Under the pieces are notes generated by a model, which worked only from the letters and a program-made list of their open reading frames with translations, was not told the origin of the DNA and made no database searches. From Ichthyophis bannanicus (lineage: Eukaryota > Chordata > Amphibia > Gymnophiona > Ichthyophiidae), in NCBI GenBank assembly GCA_033557465.1, contig CM066035.1:905727309-905791308 (forward strand): DNA of 64,000 nt. The letters run 5' to 3'. Each line of letters starts with the position of its first letter. The stretch's first letter is position 1. This document shows, piece after piece, positions 1 through 11,360 of the stretch. The translations under genes and the position numbers were made by a program.

Positions 1-1
1 T

Positions 2-445
2 GGTGGTTCTTCCAACATTCTTCCCTAGGCCTCATGCTAGCCAGGCTGAAACAGTCCTGCATACCCTGGACTGTAGGAGGGCCTTATCCTTTACCTTGAT
101 CGTACGCAGGGGCATAGAAAGGCTACTCAGCTCTTTGTATCCTTTGACCCCAATAAGTTGGGGTTGGCTGTGTCCAAGCGTACCTTTTCCATCTGGGCGG
201 CTGACTGTATCACCTGGGCTTACAAGGCGGCTGACCTTCCTTTGCAGGGTAGGGTCACGGCCCATCGTGTCAGGGCAATGGCTGCCTCAGTGGCTCATCT
301 CCGCTCTGTGCCCTTGGTAGACATCTGCAGGGCTGCAACTTGGTCTTCCTCTCCAGGCAGTAATGGGCCGCAAAAGTCTGGCTTGGAGTCCCGTAGGGAC
401 AGTGCTTTTGGCCAGGCAGTACTCCGGAATCTCTTTGAGGTTTAG
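2..445 (+). pseudogene. DIRS copy 1 tyrosine recombinase, C-terminal part
   Basis: The translated segment matches the C-terminal half of the recombinase seen intact in copy 10 (60625-61632). It keeps the H-x-x-R box (TAHRVRAMA) and the segment DICRAATWSS, and ends FGQAVLRNLFEV followed by TAG at 443-445. One single-base deletion near 90 shifts the frame. A second lesion at about 350-390 replaces the stretch that carries the catalytic tyrosine (HYCLE in other copies). The protein would cut and rejoin the circular DNA intermediate of the element; this copy cannot, because the nucleophile is lost. Confidence 0.85.
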
Positions 446-570
446 GCAACTCCTGCCCTCTGTTGGGCTACCGGTGGAGGTTGTGTCCTTGAAAAGCCTT
501 TCTTTGCTGCTGAGACTAGAGGGAGTTCTCTTGTTCAGCCTGGGTTCCTCGGTAGCCCAGAGCTGGGGAG

Positions 571-671
571 TCACCCATATGTGAGGACTGACTTCCTGCT
601 TGGTCCTGGAGAAAGAGTAGTTACTCACCTGTAACAGGTGTTCTCCAGGAGCAGCAGGAATCAGTCCTCAC
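571..671 (+). repeat. Internal complementary region of DIRS copy 1
   Basis: Two abutting segments: the first is the reverse complement of the left element end (TTCTCCAGGACCAAGCAGG type), the second is the reverse complement of the right end (CACCTGTTACAGGTGAGTAAC type). In DIRS elements this region is thought to template rebuilding of the termini on a circular intermediate. The junction lies at the run gagaaagag, about 609-617. Confidence 0.85.
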
Positions 672-756
672 AATCCTCCCTCCTCCCCTTGGAGTTGCAG
701 TTGTACATAGTTTATTTTTCGTTTTTGTGTGCTGTTCTTAGCTATGTCATTTGACT

Positions 757-917
757 GAGGTAAGATGGCACCTTTAGGCGGGAAGGGAACCGTGCATGCG
801 TGCCTGCATTCCCAAAGGCTTTCATAGAAAGCTGGGGAAATGCTCCGCTGGGGCTTCATTGGCGCCGATGACACCTATATGTGAGGACTGATTCCTGCTG
901 CTCCTGGAGAACACCTG
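757..917 (+). repeat. Right inverted repeat of DIRS copy 1 (interrupted)
   Basis: The segment is the reverse complement of subtype A left repeats (compare 56377-56538): it contains the aagatggcacc block, a diverged GTCGGCGCCGAC core (ggcgccgatg) and the terminal gtgaggactgattcctgctg. It is cut after acacctg by the insertion of copy 2; the rest is at 11551-11571. Confidence 0.85.
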
Positions 918-1085
918 ATCTCCAGGAACAAGCAGGAATGAGTCTTCACATATGGGGTATCGTCGGTACCGACAGAGCCTGCGCGGGAACGCTCCCCAGC
1001 GTCCAAAAGGAAAGCTTTTGGGAGCATCCCACAGCGCCTGCGCGCTGCCTTCCCGCCTTTCCTAACCGCCTCTCCAGTTCTTCTT
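918..1085 (+). repeat. Left inverted repeat of DIRS copy 2
   Basis: It starts atctccaggaacaagcagg and contains the palindrome GTCGGTACCGAC about 50 bases from the end. It is the reverse complement of 11361-11550 over most of its length, including the cttttgggagcatcccacag block. Confidence 0.88.
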
Positions 1086-1322
1086 TTCCGCGGAGCCAGT
1101 AGGTCGTGTTCCTGTCACCGCTGAAGAATTTCTTTATTTTATTTCTTTGGTTGTGCATCTGCCTTCTCGATGCTGGATTGGTACCGCCGGTCTTTTCTTT
1201 CTTTATTCTAAAAAAAAAAAAAATATTTTTCTCACTTCAGTGCATTTTCTTCTTTGGCCTTAGGCCTAGGACATTTTTCCTCATGAAAAACCTGCCTCTG
1301 GGTTTAAAAAATGCAAGAAGTG

Positions 1323-1709
1323 GAGGTGCTCTGCTTCCTGTAGTTTTTCTTCACGTACATCTCATTGGCTCCTGGTGCCTGTGGAGGACTCTTCCGATTG
1401 GTTTGTGTCTGCTCTTGGGCTATAAGATCAGCTGCCCCAACGCGGGACGCCGAGGTGCTCTGCTTCCTGTAGTTTTTCTTCACGTACATCTCATTGGCTC
1501 CTGGTGCCTGTGGAGGACTCTTCCAATTGGTTTGTGTCTGCTCTTGGGCTATAAGATCAGCTGCCCCAACGCGGGACGCCGAGGTGCTCTGCTTCCTGTA
1601 GTTTTTCTTCACGTACATCTCATTGGCTCCTGGTGCCTGTGGAGGACTCTTCCAATTGGTTTGTGTCTGCTCTTGGGCTATAAGATCAGCTGCCCCAACG
1701 CGGGACGCA
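1323..1709 (+). repeat. Three tandem 129-bp units (putative 5' promoter monomers)
   Basis: Units start at 1323, 1452 and 1581 with gaggtgctctgcttcctgta and are almost identical; the only difference I noticed is ccgattgg in unit 1 against ccaattgg in units 2 and 3. They form the exact 5' end of the inserted element, directly after the target duplication. This is the position of promoter monomers in mouse L1. The open frames across the array on both strands are by-products of the unit length being divisible by three. Confidence 0.9.
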
Positions 1710-1819
1710 TTTGCGGGCGCGTGCCCGAAGGGGCGTGACCAAAGGGGCAGGTCCTGCCCCTTTGACGCCCCTTTGACGCACTGAGGTGCAGTAATTGCGC
1801 AGTTTAAGGACAACGTGAT

Positions 1820-2873
1820 ATGGGGAAAAGGAAAAAGAAGAATACTTCATCTGCTCAATCCAAAGCGGTTAAAGTTACCGGTCCCATGGATGCCCATGTC
1901 CGGGTGGGAGAGCCTTCGAAGATGGACTCTATGGTGTCTTTGGAAGGGTCAACAGTGAGTACGCCCCTATCTGTTTGTTCTCAGCAGGATTTGGGTTTAA
2001 CTCCTCCCAGTCAAGGAACTTCTCTGTTGTCCGGACTCCCTAAACCGCCTGGGAAGGCGGTTATTGAGGATTCCGGACTGCCTGTGTTGCCGGATTCCTC
2101 CTTAAGGGTCAATGCTGTTTCGGATAGTTTACCACCTCCGATCCCATCGGTTATTACATTTGCGTCGGTTCCTTCAGATATGGCTCCGCCTATTGATATC
2201 ACGCTGCGGGATATCTGGTCTGTGATGGCCCGGATTGAGACTTCTCTATCTGTCTCTCTTCAAAAAGTTTCTGACTTTTCTAAAGAGTCCGCTTCTAAAT
2301 TTAAAGATCATGAGTCGTTTAACAACCCTAGAAGCGGCTGTCGCAGCTTCAGATGTACGCAGAACTGAACAGTTGGACTTGCCTTTTAAGCTCTCTCAAG
2401 ATGTTTCATTGTTACATAGGCAGGATGAGAACTTAGAGAATTTGTTGCGATCAAAGAATTTAAGGTTGTTAAATTTTCCCCGAACCCACTATCTGTCTCC
2501 CTTCATTCTTTTTTACATGTACCTGAAGGAGGTTTTGTTATTTACTAACGCTGAAACGATTTCCTTATCAAAAATTTACTATTTGCCTGCGGGCAAATTA
2601 GTTAGTGAATGTAGGGGGGACGAAGTGGTTAGTTCGGTTAAGCAATATGATCAAATAGTTTCATCCACTCTGGATCTCTCTGGTTTTCTGGAGACATCCA
2701 GAGATGATATAGCTACCCGTGCCACGTTATTGGTTACGTTTATGTCAGAAATGGATAAAGAGAAGGTTTTGTTTGCTTATTTTAAGAAAAAGGCAGAGAA
2801 ATTTTGTGGCAACCTTTACAAATATTTCCTGATGTCTCTAGAGCCACGCAGAAACGCCGGAGGACCTTTTTAG
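1820..2873 (+). pseudogene. L1-like ORF1p with one frameshift
   Basis: It starts MGKRKKKNTSSAQSK (ATG 1820). A low-complexity Ser/Pro N-terminus is followed by a heptad-like segment from about 2210 (VMARIETSLSVSLQKVSDFSK) and, after a frameshift at about 2316-2330, LTTLEAAVAASDVRRTEQ and ENLENLLRSKNLRLLNFPR. The last motif matches the start of the RRM-like domain of L1 ORF1p (known form: RRxNLRIxGLPE). ORF1p trimers bind the element RNA. The end is near 2873. The total of about 345 codons is usual for ORF1p. The single frameshift suggests moderate age. Confidence 0.75.
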
Positions 2874-3264
2874 AGATCCCCCAGCGTGTCTTGGCTCTAG
2901 GGGCTTTATTTTATTTGAAGTTCCCTTGAAAATGCCATGTGGTATTTCAAGGGAAGCGGTATATTTTCTTTGCAGTTGAACAATTATTAGATTTTTTGAA
3001 GGATAAGGAATGACATAGGTTATGGATTCAACTTTAGGTTTGTTTTTTTTTTTCTTTGGTTTTCTTGACTATTTCAAAAGGAGTTTGTTTATTTCTCAGG
3101 AACCAATGGGATGGTTTGTTTATTTTAGATGTGTATCACCTCCTTGATGTGGACTTGGTTTATTTGCGAGGTCTTGTGTATTTATGATGTTTCATGAATG
3201 TATAATTTCGCTATATATTTCCTTTATAAATGTAAAAAAAATTTTTATAAATAAAGTTTAAAAA
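2874..3264 (+). other. 3' untranslated region and poly-A tail of the L1-like element
   Basis: An AT-rich non-coding segment with a T run at 3041-3052, AATAAA at 3250-3255, then an A run joined to the 3' target duplication. There is no trace of an ORF2. Confidence 0.8.
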
Positions 3265-5091
3265 AAAAAATGCAAGAAGTGCAGCGGCACTATTTCTATC
3301 ACTGACACCCATGAATGGTGTCTAAAATGTTTAGGTCCTGACCACTCCATTGCGGATTGTGAGTCCCTGCTCCATGATGTCTAAAAGAGGTCTACAGAAT
3401 CGAGCAGCTAAGCTCAGTACCCTGTTTCCCTCGGATGCAGCTTCGGTTGCATCGACGTCTTCCAGGGCTGCTTCTTCCTCACATGGATCTCGGGTAACCA
3501 AACTTAAATCCAGCCGGTCCTCGAAGGGTAGATCTCCCTCTAAGTATCGAGATGCCTCCGGACTTGCCCTCGAGGAATCCGCACCGGCAAAATTACCCTG
3601 TCGGGAGGCTCCGGCTTCCAAAGCTTTATCTATGGGGTCACAGGTTGACATCGATGGCTCGGCCTCGACCGATCACCTGTTGCCATGTTCTGGGGTACCG
3701 GTGGTTGCCACTGGTACCGACATCCAGACATTGGTTGCGTCAATGGATCAGAATATCCTGACCATGCAGCGTGCCATCACGGCATTCATACAAGCTGCAA
3801 CGCTTTCGGTACCGCAACAAACTCCGTTACCGGTACCGACATCGGTTCTGGTGCCGATACCGCTTGCATCGACATCCACTTCGGTGTCGACTGCAGTGGT
3901 ACACTGTTCTGTGATGCCCATCGGTACCGAACCGGTACCGATCACTCCCGATGTCGATACCACCCGGTACACGTATCGGGCTCTGCAGGAGCATCCAGAC
4001 AGGCGATACTTTGATTCCTCTGAAGACTCTGATGAATCAGAGGTCTGTCAAAGCATCGGTGATTCATCCTCAGGAGCCCTCTTCTCCAAAAAGGAGAATG
4101 TCTCCTCCAGAGGACTTGTCTTTTCAAGACTTTATTAGGGGCCAGGGGCCTTTCCATCTCAGTGGCCCCTGAAACAGAGCCTAGAGCCAAAAAATTCGAT
4201 ATTTTACAATATCCTAAGGCTCCTAAAGAGGCAGCCACTTTACCAATACATGAGATTCTTTATGATCACATGTTCGGCATATGGGAGACTCCTCTCACCA
4301 CTTCCCCTCATTCTCGCAGGTTGGACACCATGTATTGTGTTCCTCCTTGTCCTGGCTTTCATAAGACTCAGCTTTCTCACCACTCCATTGTGGTGGAGTC
4401 TGCTATGAAGAAGATAAAGAGTACAAAAAGGCACTCTTCTGCTCCTCCAGGAAGAGAATGCAGAACCTTAGGTGCCTTTGGCAGGAGAATTTTCCAGGCC
4501 AATATGCTTGTTGCCAGAATCAACTCCTATAGTCTCTATATGGGGATGTTTCTAAAAGAAGTTACAGATCACCTGCAAACTTTATCTCCTTTTATTTCAG
4601 AAGATAAAAGGGGGAAGAGTTCCTCACCTGGCTCAAACATGCCCAGGATATTTCCAAGTTTTTTTCCAACCGTGCAGCCTTTGACTCTTTTGAAGTTGCC
4701 AGCAGAGCCTCGGCCATTGCCATAGGTGCACGCAGAGTTGCTTGGTTACAAGCTTCTGATTTGGAACCTTGGGTTCAAGATGGACTAGGAAACCTTCCTT
4801 GTACAGGTGAAAACCTTTTTGGCAAAGATTGGCAAGCAAGGGCCACCCAAATGGATGCTGAAAATTCTGCTTTAGATAGACTTTCAAAGTCTACTTCTGC
4901 TCCTTTTAAGAAAAGGTTGTTCAAAAAGGGATTTTTTTCCCAAAAAAGGGAAATGTTATTCTGCTTATGGTCAGCAGTCATCTACTACGGGTCGTTTTGC
5001 TACAAAGAGACAGCAACAACCGAAACAGGCCAAGCCTAAGGCTGCTAGGACTGCTACGGCCCAACGGCCTCAGCCTCCTCAGGGCCTTTGA

Positions 5092-6984
5092 CTTACAACT
5101 AGAGAGCTTAGCCTTTCTGGCTCTAGAACCTCCAGAGCCTCTCGCCATTCCAGGAAGGTTGGTTTACTTTGCTCCCAGATGGGAACAAATCACAGCAGAG
5201 CAATGGATCCTCTCCATCATAAGGGAGGGGGTACAAGCTTCATTTCTTAAACCTTCCTCCTCACACCATGGTGAGACATTTCAATTCTCATACTACCCTT
5301 CTTGCCCAAGGGGCAATAGAAGAAGTACCCCTTCTTCAACAGGGCTCAGGGTTCTACTCCCCCTACTTTCTTATTCCAAAGAAAACGGGGCTACAGACCC
5401 ATCTTAGATCTCAGAGAATTGAACAACTTTCTATGCAAGGAGAAATTCAAGATGATTTCTCTCGGTACTCTCCTTCCATACCTTCAGAATCAGGATTGGC
5501 TTTGCTCTCTAGACCTCAAGGATGCGTACACCCATGTCTTCATCCATCCAACACACAGAAGGTTCCTTTGGTTCCTTTATCAAGGGAAGCACTACCAATA
5601 CAGAGTGCTTCCTTTCGGTCTGGCTTCTGCACCAAGGGTGTTCACAAAATGCATGGCAATAGTAGCTGCATTTCTCCGCACTCTGGGGATATTCGTATTC
5701 CCATATCTGGACGACTGGCTCATCCGAGCTCCATCCCAGTCAGAGGCCCAGACTTATCTAACTGCACAAGCCGTATCCTTCAGTATCTGGGACTTGTAAT
5801 AAACTTTCCAAAATCCCATCTCACCCCTACTCAGTCTCTAGAGTTCATAGGGGCTTTACTGGATACCACAACTGCAAGGGCCTATCTTTCCCAGGCCCGT
5901 TGCCTACGCTTGGTGCAGTTAGCTTCACAAATTCAGTTAAAATCCCATTTAACTGCTCGAGAGATGTTACAACTGTTAGGCCACATGGCATCCACTGTGC
6001 ATGTGGTTCCTTATGCTCGCCTTCACATGAGGGCAGCTCAGTGGACTCTGTCCACCCAATGGACCCAGGCATCAGGTTGCCTGTCAGACAAAATAGCAAC
6101 CTCCAGTCGCCTCTTCTGGTCCCTCCACTGGTGGAAGTCCACTCAAAATCTGTTGCTGGGGTCCCCCTTCCAACAGGTGTTACCCCAAGCAACCCTTACA
6201 ACAGATGCCTCTCCAAGAGGTTGGGGAGCTCATCTTCAGGATCTCTCCAATCAAGGCATATGGTCTCTAGAAGAGACATCTCTACATATCAACCTCTTAG
6301 AGCTCAGAACAATTTTTCTAGCTCTGTCTTCCACACCCTGCTCAGCTACAAGACAGTCCTTATCCACACGGACAACCAGGTAGCCATGTTCTACGTGAAC
6401 AAGCAGGGCGGAACTGACTGTCGCTTTGCAACGAAGCTCTGAGATTGTGGGCCTTCGCCAGAGAGCATCAAATTCATCTCATGGCAGTGTATCTTCCAGG
6501 GGTTCAAAACTCTTGGGCAGACAGACTCAGTCAAGTTCTGCTTCCACACAAATGGTCCCTCCATGGGGACCAAATAGCCAGGATCTTCTGAATTTGGGGA
6601 ACCCCGGACATAGACCTCTTTGCAAGTCTGTGGAATGCCAAACTTCCCCGGTTCTGTTCCAGGATTCCATGTCAGGGAGTTCAGGCCAGGGATGCCTTCC
6701 TCCTTCATTGGGGGCAAGACTTCCTCTATGTCTTTCCACCCATTCCCCTAATTCCCAAGACACTCTTCAAACTTCAGAGAGACAAAGGGTCTATGATCCT
6801 CATAGCACCACATTGGCCACTTCTGCATCTCTCCCAAGCTCCCTCCCTGGACTTGGGATCTGCTCCAAACCTCCTGTCCCAGGAGGAGGGAACATTGTGG
6901 CATCCAAATCCCCAGTCTCTTCACCTCAGAGCCTGGTTGCTGAAGGCCTAGACCTTCAAGATTTGCATCTTTCTCAGCAAGTGA
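5092..6984 (+). pseudogene. DIRS copy 2 pol: RT, RNase H, methyltransferase-like
   Basis: Reverse transcriptase blocks are clear at 5419-5799: CSLDLKDAYTHVFIHP, YRVLPFGLASAPRVFTKC and the catalytic FPYLDDWLIR. RNase H follows (TTDASPRGWGAHL, LELRTIFLAL, DNQVAMFYVNKQGG at about 6370-6413). The methyltransferase-like segment near 6600-6900 is out of frame. Several frameshifts are visible: within 5268-6383 the reading frame moves from pol to the overlapping frame and back. Pol would copy the element RNA into circular DNA. Confidence 0.85.
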
Positions 6985-6990
6985 AGCAGA

Positions 6991-9900
6991 TGGTTCGTAA
7001 GAATGTATCTTTGAAGGATACTACCAAAAGCAGAGAGGTTCCACAAAAGAGTAAAGTAGCCCAAATGCCCTCAAGTATGGAGCAGACAGAGCTTAAAGAT
7101 CCCAAATTACTCATGTCTAACAGACAAATTAATATGGATAAAATACATTCTCTAAAATGCTTGTATGCAAATGCTAGAAGTCTAAAAAATAAGATGGGAG
7201 AGTTAGAATATATAGCACTAAATGAAAGGTTAGATATGATTGGAATATCAGAGACATGGTGGAAGGACGACAACCAGTGGGACACTGTGATACCTGGGTA
7301 CAAACTATATCGTAATGATAGAGCTGATCAAATTGGTGGAGGGGTTGCTCTCTATGTTAGAGAGGGCATTGAGTCAGAAAGGATTAAAGTTTTGCAGGAA
7401 ACAAAATCTGCTGTAGAATCTATATGGATTGAAATTCCATGTAAAAGGGGGAAGGCAATGGCAGTGGGGGTGTGCTATCGAGCGCCTGGCCAGAATGACC
7501 AAATGGATGATGAAATGCTCAAAGAAATCAAGGAAGCTAACAAAAGTTACAGCACAGTAATAATGGGTGATTTCAACTACCCCGGTATCGACTGGGTCAG
7601 TGTCACGTCAGGACATGCAGGGAGATAAAGTTCCTAGATGAAATAAATGACTGCTTCTTGGAGCAGCTGGTTCATGAACCGATCAGAGGGGGAAGCCATA
7701 TTAGACCTAATCCTTAGTGGAACACCAGATCTAGTGCAAGAGATAAGGTTGTTGGGGCCCCTTGGCAATAGTGATCATAGCATGATCGCCTTTGATTTAA
7801 TTAGTGGAGGAGGGATAGTAAGGAAATCCACAGTGCTACCTTTTAACTTTCGAAAGGGAGACTATGATAAAATGAGGAAAACAGTCAAGAAAAAACTAAA
7901 AGGAGCAGTTGCAAAGGTTAAAGACGTACATCAGGCTTGGCTGTTGAAAAATACTATCTTGGAAGCCCAGACCAGCTGTATTCCACGCTTTAAGAAAAGT
8001 GGAAAGAAGTCCAAAAAACTGCCAGCATGGTTTAAAGGTGAGGTCAGAGAGGCTGTTGCCAAAAAAGCATCTTTCAGGAAATGGAAAAAAGAGCCAAACG
8101 ACGAAACCTGGAAACAAAGGGAGAATTTGAGAAGAAGCTTGCTGCAGAAGCAAAAACGCGAAGTAAAGACCTTTTCAAGTACATTCGTAGCAAAAAACCT
8201 GTGAGAGTCAGTTGGTCCATTAGATGATAAAGGGGTTAAAGGAGCACTAAGAGGCGACAAGGCGATAGCGGAGAGACTGAACGAATTCTTTGCTTCGGTC
8301 TTTACTGAGGAAGATGTAGGGATGTTACCCATGACTGAAGTGGTATTTAAAGGTGCAGAAAAATTGAAGGAAATATTGATACATCGAGAAGATGTATTAC
8401 AACTATTAGATAAGCTGAAGAGTAGCAAATCACCTGGGCCGGATGGTATACATCCAAGGGTATTGAAAGAACTGAAATATGAGATTGCAGACCTGCTATT
8501 AGTAATCTGTGAACTATCATTAAAATCATCTCTAATACCTGAAGATTGGAGGATCGCCAATGTAACACCAATTTTTAAAAAGGGTTCCAGGGGTGATCCG
8601 GGAAACTACAGACCGGTGAGCCTGACGTCAATACCGGGAAAAATGATAGAAACCATCATAAAGAATAAAATTACTCAGCATGTAGATAGTCATGAACTAA
8701 TGAGAGACAGCCAACATGGCTTTAGACAAGGAAGATCTTGTCTTACTAATTTGTTATGTTTTTTTGAAGGAGTGAATAATCAGGTGGACAAAGGTGAGTC
8801 GGTTGATATTGTGTATCTGGACTTTCAGAAAGCCTTTGACAAGGTCCCTCATGAGAGACTTTTGGCAAAACTAAAGAGTCATGGGATAGGAGGCAGTGTA
8901 CTATTGTGGATCAGGAACTGGTTAAAAGATAGAAAGCAGAGGGTAGGGCTAAATGGCCAATTTTCCCCATGGAAAAAGGTGAATAGTGGAGTACCGCAGG
9001 GATATGTGCTGGGTCCCGCTGCTTTTTGACATATTCATAAATGACCTGGAAAGTGGAATAACGAGTGAGGTTATCAAATTTGCAGATGACACAAAACTAT
9101 TTAAAGTTGTTAAAACCCAAGAGGATTGTGGAAAATTGCAAGAGGATCTTGATAAATTGGAAGACTGGGCATCAAAATGGCAGATGAAATTTAATGTGGA
9201 CAAGTGCAAGGTTATGCACCTAGGGAAGAACAACCCAAACTATGGTTACACGATGCAAGGTTCCACATTTGGAACCACCACCCAGGAAAAAGATTTAGGC
9301 GTCATTGTGGATACCATGTTAAAACCCTCGGCCCAGTGTGCAGCGGCAGCCAAGAGAGCAAATAGAATGCTAGGTATGATAAGGAAAGGAATGGAAAATA
9401 AAACAAAGGATATTATAATGCCTCTATATCGTTCCATGGTGAGACCGCACCTTGAATATTGTGTGCAGTTCTGGTCGCCGTATCTTAAAAAGGATATAGA
9501 GTTATTAGAAAAGGTTCTCAGAGAAGAGCCACCAAAATGGTAAAGGGGATGGAAGGATACTCCTATGAAGAAAGGCTAAAAAGGTTAGGGCTCTTTAACC
9601 TGGAAAAGAGACGGCTGAGGGGAGATATGATAGAAGTCTACAAATTAATGAGCGGAGTGGAACGGGTAAACGTAGATCGATTGTTTACCTTATCAGAATA
9701 TAGAAAGACTAGGGGACATGCAATGAAGCTACAGGGTAAACTATTTAAGACTAATAAAAGAAAATATTTTTTCACTCAACGTGTAATCAAACTCTGGAAT
9801 TTGTTACCCGAGGATGTAGTAAAGGCTGTTAGTGTAGCTGGGTTTAAAAAAGGTTTGGACAAGTTCCTGGAGGAAAGGTCCATAAGCCATTATTAAGAAG

Positions 9901-10068
9901 GGACCCAGGATATCAATGCCTGAACCAATACAAGCATTGTGGAACCTGTGTCCCTTGGGGAAACTGCTAGGTACATATGACCTAGATTGGCCACTGTTGG
10001 AAACAGGATACTGGGCTTGATGGACCTTGGTCTGACCCAGTATGGCATATCTTATGTTCTTATGTTCT
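6991..10068 (+). mobile_element. CR1-clade LINE inserted in DIRS copy 2 recombinase
   Basis: About 3.1 kb, 5'-truncated before the endonuclease. It contains an APE endonuclease, a reverse transcriptase and a 3' end with the CR1-type stretch gacccagtatggc followed by ttcttatg repeats (about 10034-10068). The recombinase resumes at 10069 with ccttcatgcttccag, matching copy 3 at 24633. No convincing target duplication is seen, which is usual for CR1. Confidence 0.88.
7100..9896 (+). pseudogene. CR1 ORF2: APE endonuclease and reverse transcriptase
   Basis: Endonuclease motifs: LYANARSLKNKMGELE, IGISETWWKD, VIMGDFNYPGIDW (about 7140-7610), then DLILSGTPDLVQEI and GNSDHSMIAFD (7647-7830). RT motifs: SPGPDGIHPRVLKEL, NYRPVSLTS, QHGFRQGRSCLTNLL, VYLDFQKAFDKVPHERL, SGVPQG and FADDTKLFK (8410-9110). 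The C-terminal segment (9537-9896) ends with the ALNSKK-type [13 protein letters not shown]. Breaks at about 7626, 8204, 9029 and 9540 leave it non-functional. The enzyme performs target-primed reverse transcription. Confidence 0.88.
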
Positions 10069-11067
10069 TATCCTTCATGCTTCCAGAAAGCCTTCCACTA
10101 GACTTTCCTATACTTTTAAATGGAAAGGATTTACCATTTGGTGTGCAGAGAAGGGTCTTAACCCTCTTGCAATACCTCTGAATTCTTTACTAGAGTATTT
10201 GCTGCATTTATCCCATGCAGGCCTTAAAACAAATTCAGTAAGAGTCCTTTTGAGTGGTTTTGCAGCATCCCTTAAACCTCTCAATGGACAGCCTATTTCC
10301 TCTCCTCCTCTTATTGCAAGATTCATGAGGCCTTCTTTTGACTAAACCTCCCATCAGACCACCTCCATTGGCCTGGGACTTGAATCTGGTTCTTGGCCAG
10401 CTTATGCAACCACCTTTTTGAATCCTTAGCCACTACCTCCTTGAAATTTCTTTCCTGGAAGGTTATTTTTCTCATTGCAGTCACTTCAGCTCACCGCATC
10501 AGTGAGCTGCAAGCCTTGGTGGTTAATCCTCCTTATACAAGGTTCCATCATGACAAGGTAGTCCTCAGGACTAATCCACACTTTATGCCTAAAGTGGTCT
10601 CACCTTTTCATCTGAACCAGGAGGTTTATTTACCTGTCTTTTTTCCAGGACCTCATGCTTCAAGTGCAGAGAGGAATCTTCATACCCTGGATTGTAAAAG
10701 AGCTCTTGCTTTTTACTTACAAAGGACACAGCAACATAGAAAGTCCTCTCAACTCTTTGTTGCTTTTGATCCCTCTCATTTAGGACTTCCAGTCTCTAAG
10801 AGAACTCTGTTCAGTTGGATTGTTCAGTGTATTTCTTTCGCCTACCAGAGTAAGAACCTTTCTCTGGAGGGCCATGTCACAGCTCACAATGTGAGGGCCA
10901 TGGCAGCCTCTATGGCATATCTAAATTCTGTGTCCATCGACCAGATCTGTCGAGAGGCCACCTGGGCCTCGGTTCATACCTTCACAGCCCATTACTGCTT
11001 GGACAAGGACTCCCGCCGGGATGCCTTGTTTGGTCAGGCTGTTCTCAAACACCTGTTCCATACCTAA
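10069..11067 (+). pseudogene. DIRS copy 2 tyrosine recombinase
   Basis: The N-terminal arm-like region is read at 10069-10392 with a frameshift near 10340; the catalytic part is open at 10393-11067. The first catalytic arginine is kept (SAHRISELQAL), as are H-x-x-R (TAHNVRAMA), the W position (EATWAS) and the tyrosine (TAHYCLD). It ends HLFHT with TAA at 11065-11067. The CR1 insertion at 6991-10068 separates it from its upstream overlapping frame. Family and motif assignment are firm; activity is excluded by the breaks. Confidence 0.85.
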
Positions 11068-11180
11068 CCAACTCCTACCCTCCATCCCTGGCTGGATGCC
11101 TGAGATTCATGGGTGGAGGTAGAGCCCTTCCCAGGGATTCACAACCTGGGTGATCTCCCAGGCATCTCTAGCTGGGGAGT

Positions 11181-11278
11181 CCCCATATGTGAAGACTCAT
11201 TCCTGCTTGTTCATGGAGATAGCACAGTTACTTACCTGTAACAGGTGATCTCTGGGAACAGCAGGAATAAGTCTTCAC
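11181..11278 (+). repeat. Internal complementary region of DIRS copy 2
   Basis: Reverse complement of the joined ends: it reads through catggagatagcacagttac, so the element ends are gtgct (right) and atctcc (left), exactly as found at 11550 and 918. Confidence 0.87.
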
Positions 11279-11360
11279 AACCCACCCACCTCCCCTAGGA
11301 GTTGTATCTCTCTATCTTTCTTTCCTTTCCTCACTCTCTTTGTCTCAGCTTTAAAACTCG

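Larger units (their letters stand above)
1..917 (+). mobile_element. DIRS copy 1 (subtype A), 5' part outside window
   Basis: The 3' part of a DIRS tyrosine-recombinase retrotransposon: recombinase C-terminus, internal complementary region and right inverted repeat. It stops at 917 in the middle of its terminal sequence, and the missing last 21 bases (ttacaggtgagtaactact plus two) are found at 11551-11571, immediately after DIRS copy 2. Copy 2 is therefore inserted in copy 1. Seen directly in the sequence; the family assignment rests on the recombinase and the ICR arrangement. Confidence 0.9.
1323..3264 (+). mobile_element. ORF1-only L1-like retroposon (HAL1-type) inserted in gag
   Basis: A 1.94-kb insertion flanked by a 17-bp target duplication aaaaaatgcaagaagtg (1306-1322 and 3265-3281). 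Removing it rejoins the gag zinc motif in frame, as in copy 8. It has three 129-bp tandem units, a GC-rich leader, one ORF resembling L1 ORF1p, a 3' untranslated region, AATAAA at 3250-3255 and a poly-A tail. No endonuclease or reverse transcriptase is present. The target TTTAAAAAA fits L1 endonuclease cleavage. The layout resembles mammalian half-L1 (HAL1); an internal deletion of a full L1 is the alternative. Confidence 0.85.
1283..5091 (+). pseudogene. DIRS copy 2 gag, split by an L1-like insertion
   Basis: Gag of subtype B. The ATG at 1283 and first codons match copy 8 gag (ATG 45593). The frame is interrupted at 1322 and resumes at 3282 with the cysteine/histidine motif SITDTHEWCLKCLGPDH, probably a small zinc-binding fold. 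The middle (3350-4138) is Ser/Thr/Val-rich with many GGTACCG motifs. The C-terminal half (about 4162-4725) has the conserved block LDTMYCVPPCPGFHKTQL, then a basic tail. Several frameshifts exist between 4138 and 4960. The frame ends CTT TGA C at 5086-5092, with pol in the +1 frame. The role of Gag is presumably RNA packaging. Confidence 0.85.

Noticed and set aside
918..1322. LTRs of a conventional retrovirus or LTR retrotransposon
   Set aside because: The terminal repeats are inverted, not direct; there is an ICR, a tyrosine recombinase and no DDE integrase or aspartic protease, so these are DIRS elements.
1304..1813. 169-codon minus-strand frame and 210-codon plus-strand frame over the 129-bp units
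   Set aside because: Both are produced by a tandem unit divisible by three without stops; there is no conserved motif, and the array is explained as 5' monomers of the inserted element.
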